Below, one piece after another: positions 58,688 through 64,000 of a DNA stretch of 64,000 nt (positions are counted from its first letter, which is position 1; each line of letters begins with the position of its first letter). Origin of the DNA: JAUIAI01 sp963732405 (GTDB lineage Bacteria; Pseudomonadota; Gammaproteobacteria; Burkholderiales; Burkholderiaceae_E). Both the position numbers and the translations under genes were made by a program. The DNA lies in NCBI GenBank assembly GCA_963732405.1, contig CAVSZG010000001.1:496001-560000 (forward strand). Reading direction: 5' to 3'. The notes beneath the pieces are model-generated. The model saw only the letters and a program-made list of their open reading frames with translations, was not told where the DNA came from and ran no database searches.

Positions 58688-60325
58688 ATGGATGCGGTCC
58701 TGATCCGCCTGCTCTGGCTTCGGACCAAGGCCGGCATTCGTTCGCGCGCGGCCGAATTATCGACCGTGCGCGGCTTCCTGTTCATGGTCGTGACCGTGTT
58801 CATCATCGGCTGGCTGCTGATGGCCAGTGCCATCCGCATTGATCAATTGCCAGCCATCGCGCGATACATCGGATCGCCAGAAAGCCGGATTCTGACCATC
58901 GACCGATTTGTGCCCGTCACCCTGTTGGGCATGGCGTTTTTTTCAGTGTTCACCGCCAGCGGGCCGGCTCTGCATTTCACAGCGGCCGAGATCAATCTGC
59001 TGTTCACGGCCCCGATCAGCCGGCGGGGGCTGTTGCTGTACAAGTTCGTGATGTATACGTTCGGCGGGCTGTTGAGCGCAGCACTGCTTTCGCTGGTCGT
59101 CTCCACCGACTTCCGGCTGACCTTGTTTGTCGGCGTTTTTCTCACGCTGATCTTCAAGCAACTGTTCAGCGTTGTTGTCGCCATGATGATCGAAGCCACG
59201 CGTTCGATGCTGTTCAGAAACTGGCATCGCTTCGCCGCAGGCGGACTCGGCATTGCATTGCTGAGCGCCCTCGTCTGGGCCATGCTCGGGGCCGACTCGG
59301 ACGTGCTGAGCCGCTGGGACGCGTTTCGCAGCACACCCGGCGTGCGGTTCGTCCTGGCTCCCTTCGTACCATTCGCGCAGCTTTTTGCCGCTCAGGCAGA
59401 CACCGGTTCGTTGATCTTCTGGGGAGTCGTCTGTATCGCGATCAATGCCGGGTTGGTGATGGCCATCATCCGCCTTGACGGATTCACCTATGAGCGCAGC
59501 CTGGCCGCCGATGAGACCCGGCATGAACGCTGGGCCGCCGTGCGCAACAGTGGTCGGCTGCTGTTCGACCACACCCGGATTGCCCGATCCCGCCGATCGG
59601 CCCCCAGACTGGCCGGGATCGGGGCCATTGCCTGGCGGCAGTGGGTGGTCGCCAGCCGTAGTTCGGCCCGTACGATCTGGTTCTTCGTCTGCGTGATGGC
59701 TGCTGCCGGCCTGCTCATGACGGGCTGGGCCTCGGACGTCATCGGGCCAAGCGGCAAGATCGCGGCCATCATTCTGATCAGCGTGTTCTTCCTGCCCCGC
59801 TCGATGGTGTTCGATTTCCGCGCCGATCTCCAGACGATCGAGCGCTTCAAGGCATTGCCGCTTGCGCCCTGGCGAATCTGCCTCGGCCAACTTGCCGTGC
59901 CTGTGCTATTGACCAGTCTGATGGAATTCGTGCTGATCAGTTGCGCGATGCTCTACGCGGCCGACTTCACCCGATGGGTCGGCTACAGTCTGCTGCCCTA
60001 TCTGATTCCATTCAATCTGGTTCTGTACTCGATCGAAAATCTGCTGTTCCTGGTAATGCCCACCAGCATGGTCCCGACCGGCCGCATGGACTTCGAATTC
60101 ATGGGCCGAACGCTGGTTGATCTGAGCATCAAGTTTGCGGTGCTGGCCATGGCGACGATCTCGGCGATTGCCTTCGGCGTCTGGGCGCGGGCCAGCCTGC
60201 ACGATTCGCTGCTGATGTTCGGCATCGCCACCTGGCTTGCCTTGTTGGCGATCGGCCTGGCCATGCTGCCCTTGTTGTCGATCAGCTTTCAGCGCTATGA
60301 CGTGACGTTTCGTGGCGCTGAATGA
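58688..60325 (+). CDS. ABC exporter membrane protein (ABC_export type)
   Basis: 545 aa with about 10-12 hydrophobic helices, starting MDAVLIRLLWLRTKAGIRSR. A soluble stretch near residues 265-320 (RRSAPRLAGIGAIAWRQWVV) divides the two membrane halves. It resembles putative ABC exporters with a 500-600 aa permease and a separate ATPase. It shares an operon with the ATPase just upstream, and probably with the PmrAB-like genes. Substrate unknown; the neighbourhood suggests envelope maintenance or antimicrobial peptide resistance. Confidence 0.88.
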   Translation: MDAVLIRLLWLRTKAGIRSRAAELSTVRGFLFMVVTVFIIGWLLMASAIRIDQLPAIARYIGSPESRILTIDRFVPVTLLGMAFFSVFTASGPALHFTAAEINLLFTAPISRRGLLLYKFVMYTFGGLLSAALLSLVVSTDFRLTLFVGVFLTLIFKQLFSVVVAMMIEATRSMLFRNWHRFAAGGLGIALLSALVWAMLGADSDVLSRWDAFRSTPGVRFVLAPFVPFAQLFAAQADTGSLIFWGVVCIAINAGLVMAIIRLDGFTYERSLAADETRHERWAAVRNSGRLLFDHTRIARSRRSAPRLAGIGAIAWRQWVVASRSSARTIWFFVCVMAAAGLLMTGWASDVIGPSGKIAAIILISVFFLPRSMVFDFRADLQTIERFKALPLAPWRICLGQLAVPVLLTSLMEFVLISCAMLYAADFTRWVGYSLLPYLIPFNLVLYSIENLLFLVMPTSMVPTGRMDFEFMGRTLVDLSIKFAVLAMATISAIAFGVWARASLHDSLLMFGIATWLALLAIGLAMLPLLSISFQRYDVTFRGAE

Positions 60326-60364
60326 TTCGATGTCTAGCGAGCGATGTCAGCGTGATTCGCTCGC

Positions 60365-62008
60365 TCAGACCTGCGATGCCTTGAACGGCCGGCCGCCCAG
60401 CACCGTGCCCCAGACGCCGATGTCGCGCAGTTCGGCCTCGGGAACCATCGTCGGATCGACCTCGAGCACGGCGAAGTCCGCACGCTTGCCCACCGCGATC
60501 GAACCGACCTCGCCGTCCATCCCCAGGGTGTAAGCCGGGCCGAGCGTGATCGCATGCAATGCGGCGTCGACGCCGAGTCGTTCGGCGCGCCCGTAGATCC
60601 GGCCGTTCGCGCCGACCCGGTTGACCGCACTCCAGGCGCAGAACAGCGGCGCCATCGGCGTGACCGGTGCATCGGAATGCAACGCCAGCGGCACGCCGCA
60701 GGCGATAGCTGTCGCGCAGGGATTCATCCGCTCGGTGCGTTCCAGGCCGAGGGTCAGCGTTTCATGCTGCTCGCCCCAGTAGTACAGGTGGTTCGGAAAC
60801 AGATTCACGCAGGCGCCAAGCGCATGCATGCGCCGCAGCTGGGCGGCATCGGCCAACTGGCCATGCTGGAACGTCACGCGGTGGTCAAAGGCCGGTTGTG
60901 AACGAAGGGCCGACTCCAGCGCATCCAGCACCATGTCGATCGCCTCGTCGCCGTTGGTGTGAACATGCAGGTGCAAACCCTGCGCCATGCCCAGGCGCAG
61001 GGTGTCGACGATCTGCTCGGGTGGCGTGTACCAGAGGCCATTGGGCGCGCCGTTCAGGTAACCGGGCCAACGCAGCCGCGCCGAGAACCCCTGGATCGAC
61101 CCGTCGGCGAACATCTTGACGCCACCGAAGCGCAATTTGTCCGTGTTGAAGGCGCGTAGTGCAAGGACCCGTTCGACGATGGCTGAGGACGAGATGCCCT
61201 GGAAACGCCGGAACGGCACGAGCCGGATCGGAAAGTCGTCGCCGGCCGCGACCCGGCGCATCATCGCAACGCCATCGTCAGGCAACAGATTGGCGAGATC
61301 GGTTGCCGTGGTGACCCCGGCGCGGACGCAGATCCGGCCGAACGCGCGCAATGCCGACTCATCGGCCGCCTGACGTTCACGGTCGAAGCCGACGAAGCGA
61401 CCGACCGTGGTCATGGCTTCCGGGCCCTTGAGTTCGCCCAGCGGCATGCCGTCATCACCCAGCGCGATACCCGGATGATCAACATCCTGACGCATCAGGC
61501 CCGCCGCCTGCAGCGCCGCGGTATTCACGCTCAGGATGTGCCCGCTGGCGTGCATCAGACCGATCGGCCGCACACGATCGACTTCATCGAGGTCATGCCG
61601 GGTGAGCCGCCGCTGCCCGGGCGGATAGTAGATCGGATCGAGCGACCAGCCCGACAGCGGCGAACCCGGCGTGCTCTGAGCAGCCGCAGCCCGCAGCCGT
61701 TCGATCAACGCCGCGCGATCGCGCACGCCGTGCCAGAGGCGGCCATCGGGGTCGCGGCGATCAAAATACCCGCAGTAGACGGACTGCCAGAACACCCCCT
61801 CGGAGGCATGCGTGTGGCCCTCGACGAATCCGGGCATCAATACCTTGTCGGCGAAGCGATCATCGATCGATGCCGGGCCCCAGGCCTTCAGATCGTCGGG
61901 TTCGCCGACGCCCAGAATCCGCCCGTCGCGAACCGCGACGCAGCTTGCTCTGGGCCGCGTGTGATCCATGGTCAGGATGGCTGCGGCCTTGTAGATAGTG
62001 ATCGACAT
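60365..62008 (-). CDS. Amidohydrolase family protein (YtcJ-like)
   Basis: 547 aa, cytoplasmic. Amidohydrolase metal-binding pattern: HTH in MPGFVEGHTHASEGVF near residue 65, later LHVHTNGDEAIDMVLDALES and VTFQHGQLADAAQLRRM supplying further His, and LHSDAPVTPM with the catalytic Asp. The C-terminus returns to the beta domain (GSIAVGKRADFAVLEVDPTM). YtcJ-like enzymes hydrolyse amide or carbamate bonds of unknown small molecules. The start at 62008 (MSITIYKAAAILTMD) is preferred over an upstream in-frame codon at 62095. It converges with the ABC exporter gene. Confidence 0.9.
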   Translation of the reverse strand: MSITIYKAAAILTMDHTRPRASCVAVRDGRILGVGEPDDLKAWGPASIDDRFADKVLMPGFVEGHTHASEGVFWQSVYCGYFDRRDPDGRLWHGVRDRAALIERLRAAAAQSTPGSPLSGWSLDPIYYPPGQRRLTRHDLDEVDRVRPIGLMHASGHILSVNTAALQAAGLMRQDVDHPGIALGDDGMPLGELKGPEAMTTVGRFVGFDRERQAADESALRAFGRICVRAGVTTATDLANLLPDDGVAMMRRVAAGDDFPIRLVPFRRFQGISSSAIVERVLALRAFNTDKLRFGGVKMFADGSIQGFSARLRWPGYLNGAPNGLWYTPPEQIVDTLRLGMAQGLHLHVHTNGDEAIDMVLDALESALRSQPAFDHRVTFQHGQLADAAQLRRMHALGACVNLFPNHLYYWGEQHETLTLGLERTERMNPCATAIACGVPLALHSDAPVTPMAPLFCAWSAVNRVGANGRIYGRAERLGVDAALHAITLGPAYTLGMDGEVGSIAVGKRADFAVLEVDPTMVPEAELRDIGVWGTVLGGRPFKASQV

Positions 62009-62265
62009 GTTGGTTCCAGTGGCTTGGCGGTTCCGTGACACGGCCTTGTCCGTGTCGATTGTCCGATGAAACCCGAAAATGCCGGCCCCGTCCACTGGCC
62101 ATCATCTGATTTCGGGTGTCGCGCACGAACCCGATTCGTTACGCTCGCGCTTGTCGTCGATTCAAGGCCGGACACTCCCGGTTCACAAATGCCCAATCTG
62201 GCAGCACGAAGTTGCAGCAAGCCCTCGATGGTACGGTCCCTCGACATCGACATCAGCCAGCCGTG

Positions 62266-62919
62266 ATGGCGACTGATCCGGCATTGCAGGGGCTCGGGGA
62301 TTTTTTCCTCCTGGCCTTGTTGATGGCGGCAACCCCTGGGCCGAACATGGTGTGTCTGCTTGGGTGTACCGCCGCCCTTGGGCCATCAGCCGGGTACGTC
62401 ACCCTGGCAGGCATGGCTGCCGCGTTCGGGCTGCATGCATTGGTGGCGGAATGCGGCTTTACCGTGGCGCTGACTGCTGGCAGTCACGGCTTGACCGTTC
62501 TACGCTGGGGTGCGGTGCTGTGCCTGTTGTGGCTCTCGTGGCAATCGTTGTCCCAGGGCATGACGCTAGAGAGTCGGAGCCAGGTGCGCGACGGTACCAG
62601 AACCGTCTCAGCCGGCAGGTTGTTCGCTACCGGTTTCATGGTCAATGCGCTGAACCCGCTGGTAGTCGTCTTTTTCCTGACCGTGTTGCCACAGTTCGCG
62701 GTGCATTCTGGCATTGGTACAGGCTTTGGCAGCGTACTGGCGCTGGGCATTGCCTACGCGGCCGTGAGCGTGAGTTGCAACTTCGCGGTGACCTTGGGCG
62801 CGTCGCGGGTTTTCGGATGGATGCGTCGATGCCCCGGACACATCATCTGGATGCGACGGACGTCGGCGTTTGTGCTGGCAGCGTTTGCGATGAAACTGGT
62901 CGGTCAAGCGCCTGGCTGA
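62266..62919 (+). CDS. LysE/RhtB-family amino acid exporter
   Basis: 217-aa inner-membrane protein with six hydrophobic segments. The LysE signature is near the N-terminus: DFFLLALLMAATPGPNMVCL, with the ATPGPN element. FMVNALNPLVVVFFLTVLPQ is the second conserved block (family NPKVWLFF-like). It exports amino acids or derivatives such as homoserine lactone or threonine. The ATG at 62266 fits the family; the frame is open from 62116 without homology. Divergent from the amidohydrolase gene, so it may export that enzyme's product or substrate. Confidence 0.88.
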   Translation: MATDPALQGLGDFFLLALLMAATPGPNMVCLLGCTAALGPSAGYVTLAGMAAAFGLHALVAECGFTVALTAGSHGLTVLRWGAVLCLLWLSWQSLSQGMTLESRSQVRDGTRTVSAGRLFATGFMVNALNPLVVVFFLTVLPQFAVHSGIGTGFGSVLALGIAYAAVSVSCNFAVTLGASRVFGWMRRCPGHIIWMRRTSAFVLAAFAMKLVGQAPG

Positions 62920-63099
62920 GTCGCCAGCCTCTCGGTTGACGCAATGACCGGGAGGCAGGTAGCTGGCATCGACGTGATCGTCAACCGAGTGCATCTGCTC
63001 AACACGGTTCTTGACATCCCGGGCCGTGGCACGGCGCCTGCCGCCGATCTGCAGCGCTGATCGGCCGCGCGCCGGGTCGCCCGGCCGGAACATCCTTTA

Positions 63100-63339
63100 T
63101 CAGCGATACCATTGCGCAATTGATTCGCTGTTCAATGCCGCAAAACATCTGACGCAGATGCAGGCCTTGCCGATGTCATGGTCCGCCAACCGCGCCAACA
63201 TCTCCGTATCAAAATGGCTCGAGGCACACCAACACGGCGCCTGGGCCACACCAGCGGCCCGCGCTGCCTCGATCGCGCAGCGATTGTCAGCGCCGCACAA
63301 GGGACAACGCAGCGGATCGGCCGTCGGTTCAATCGCCAT
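63100..63339 (-). CDS. Cysteine-rich CWC protein
   Basis: 79 aa with the family pattern CPLCGADNRC...APCWCAS...ACICVRC, eight or more cysteines probably binding zinc. The CWC trio gives the family its name; the function is unknown. It starts 6 bases after the stop of the beta-propeller gene, so the two are cotranscribed. Confidence 0.85.
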   Translation of the reverse strand: MAIEPTADPLRCPLCGADNRCAIEAARAAGVAQAPCWCASSHFDTEMLARLADHDIGKACICVRCFAALNSESIAQWYR

Positions 63340-63345
63340 GGTGCA

Positions 63346-64000
63346 TCAAGGGATGATCAGGGTGCTCTGCGGCGTCGCCGGTGCGCTGATCGGGGCCGAA
63401 CGTACCGCCCCGTCACCGATTGCATACACCGAGTCGCCAACGAATATCGAGCGCTTCGCATCACCCGCCCGCCAGCCTTGCCAGTTCTGCGGATTCGTCA
63501 ACAGGTCATCCATGGCCAGCGTGCCGGTCAGGCTCAGGGCGGTACTGCCCTGACCGGGTCGCACCGAGACCACGCGAACGCCGGCGCTATCGCGAGTGCC
63601 GTAGTACGGCGAACCGTAGCTGCGCACCGGAATGCTCATGGTGCCATCGGCCGACGCCGGATCAGGTGCATACCAGGCGAAGGCGTGAGGATCCCAGATC
63701 GCGTCGGATTCGGTGTAGGCGTCACCGAGCAGCAAAGTTGATTGTTCGATCGGGTTGGCCGGGTCACGCACGTCGAACAGACTGGCCTTGATGCGCACCG
63801 GCCAGCCGCCACCGTCAAAACCGATGCCCAGAATGTGGCCCTCGCCCACCGGATGCAGATAACTGGAAAAGCCGGGAATCTTCAATTCGCCCAACTGCGT
63901 CGGGTGCTGCGGATCGCTCAAATCGAAGACAAAAAACGGATCAACCTGACGGAACGTAACCAGATAGGCGCGATCGCCCATGAAACGGGCCGATTGCAGG
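63346..64000 (-). CDS. Secreted beta-propeller domain protein (5' end outside window)
   Basis: Open to the window edge; the visible part is the C-terminal 218 residues. The sequence resembles bacterial/archaeal 'C-terminal beta-propeller' proteins: ARFMGDRAYLVTFRQVDPFF, VFDLSDPQHPTQLGELKIPG, FSSYLHPVGEGHILGIG, KASLFDVRDPANPIE, HAFAWYAP and a final VGDSVYAIGDGAV strand. These proteins are exported and of unknown function. The N-terminus and any lipobox lie outside the window. Confidence 0.88.
   Translation of the reverse strand, partial: LQSARFMGDRAYLVTFRQVDPFFVFDLSDPQHPTQLGELKIPGFSSYLHPVGEGHILGIGFDGGGWPVRIKASLFDVRDPANPIEQSTLLLGDAYTESDAIWDPHAFAWYAPDPASADGTMSIPVRSYGSPYYGTRDSAGVRVVSVRPGQGSTALSLTGTLAMDDLLTNPQNWQGWRAGDAKRSIFVGDSVYAIGDGAVRSAPISAPATPQSTLIIP

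Noticed and set aside
58943..59890. 315-codon minus-strand frame opposite the ABC exporter permease gene
   Set aside because: Shadow of a GC-rich gene; the sequence is Gln/His/Arg-rich with no domain and no ribosome-binding site.

Overview
The window is a GC-rich proteobacterial chromosome segment. Gene content suggests a betaproteobacterium, possibly Burkholderiales: a small protein family often labelled 'ribonucleotide reductase subunit alpha', an LctP-type permease, an EptA/PmrAB-like cluster and many IS91/IS21 relics. This placement is inference; no rRNA or tRNA gene was found. Long intact metabolic operons alternate with four decayed zones full of toxin-antitoxin genes, transposase relics and frameshifted genes.

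Layout: 1-2.5 kb, a sugar ABC ATPase (cut by the window edge) and a fused dihydroxyacetone kinase; 2.6-4.1 kb, a triple-FAS1 lipoprotein. 4.2-6.6 kb is a decayed zone (dioxygenase shard, PIN/RHH toxin-antitoxin with broken toxin, IS91 and FAD-oxidoreductase remnants). 6.6-17.6 kb is an alpha-glucoside/sucrose locus: LacI regulator, LamB-like porin, binding protein, two permeases, alpha-glucosidase and MalK-type ATPase on the minus strand, with a divergent amylosucrase. Three LacI-type palindromes lie in the divergent intergenic region. 17.7-19.1 kb is a second decayed zone (IS91 relic, intact parDE-like pair, broken antitoxin). 19.1-22.0 kb has hydroxyquinol-type dioxygenase, LctP permease and VOC protein. 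22.3-28.0 kb has a GntR regulator, an Fe(III)-family ABC transporter and a CoA-transferase.

28.3-43.9 kb is the most interesting part. A 738-bp segment carrying a TetR gene occurs twice in direct orientation (28321-29058 and 43139-43876), bracketing about 14 kb of foreign-looking DNA. The bracketed DNA holds an excisionase-like HTH protein, a SNF2/HepA-type helicase, an AIPR protein with a nuclease-like N-terminus, a type III Mod methyltransferase, a Res subunit broken by about eight single-base indels, a conserved unknown protein, a DUF488 protein and wrecked IS21, serine-recombinase and IS91 genes. The first four genes are tightly coupled by overlapping stop/start codons, like one defence operon. 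The second TetR copy faces a sterol-desaturase-like gene across a perfect palindromic operator.

45-49.8 kb is a third accessory zone (canonical Fic protein, OLD-like ATPase relic fused in frame to an IS91 relic, frameshifted degenerate Fic-like gene, truncated di-haem oxidoreductase). From 49.9 kb the window is again ordinary: a SbmA-like ABC protein whose ATPase motifs have eroded, a Cys-less periplasmic rhodanese, a chemoreceptor, an eptA-response regulator-sensor kinase cluster for lipid A modification followed by an ABC exporter, an amidohydrolase, a LysE exporter, a Cys-rich CWC protein and a partial beta-propeller protein.
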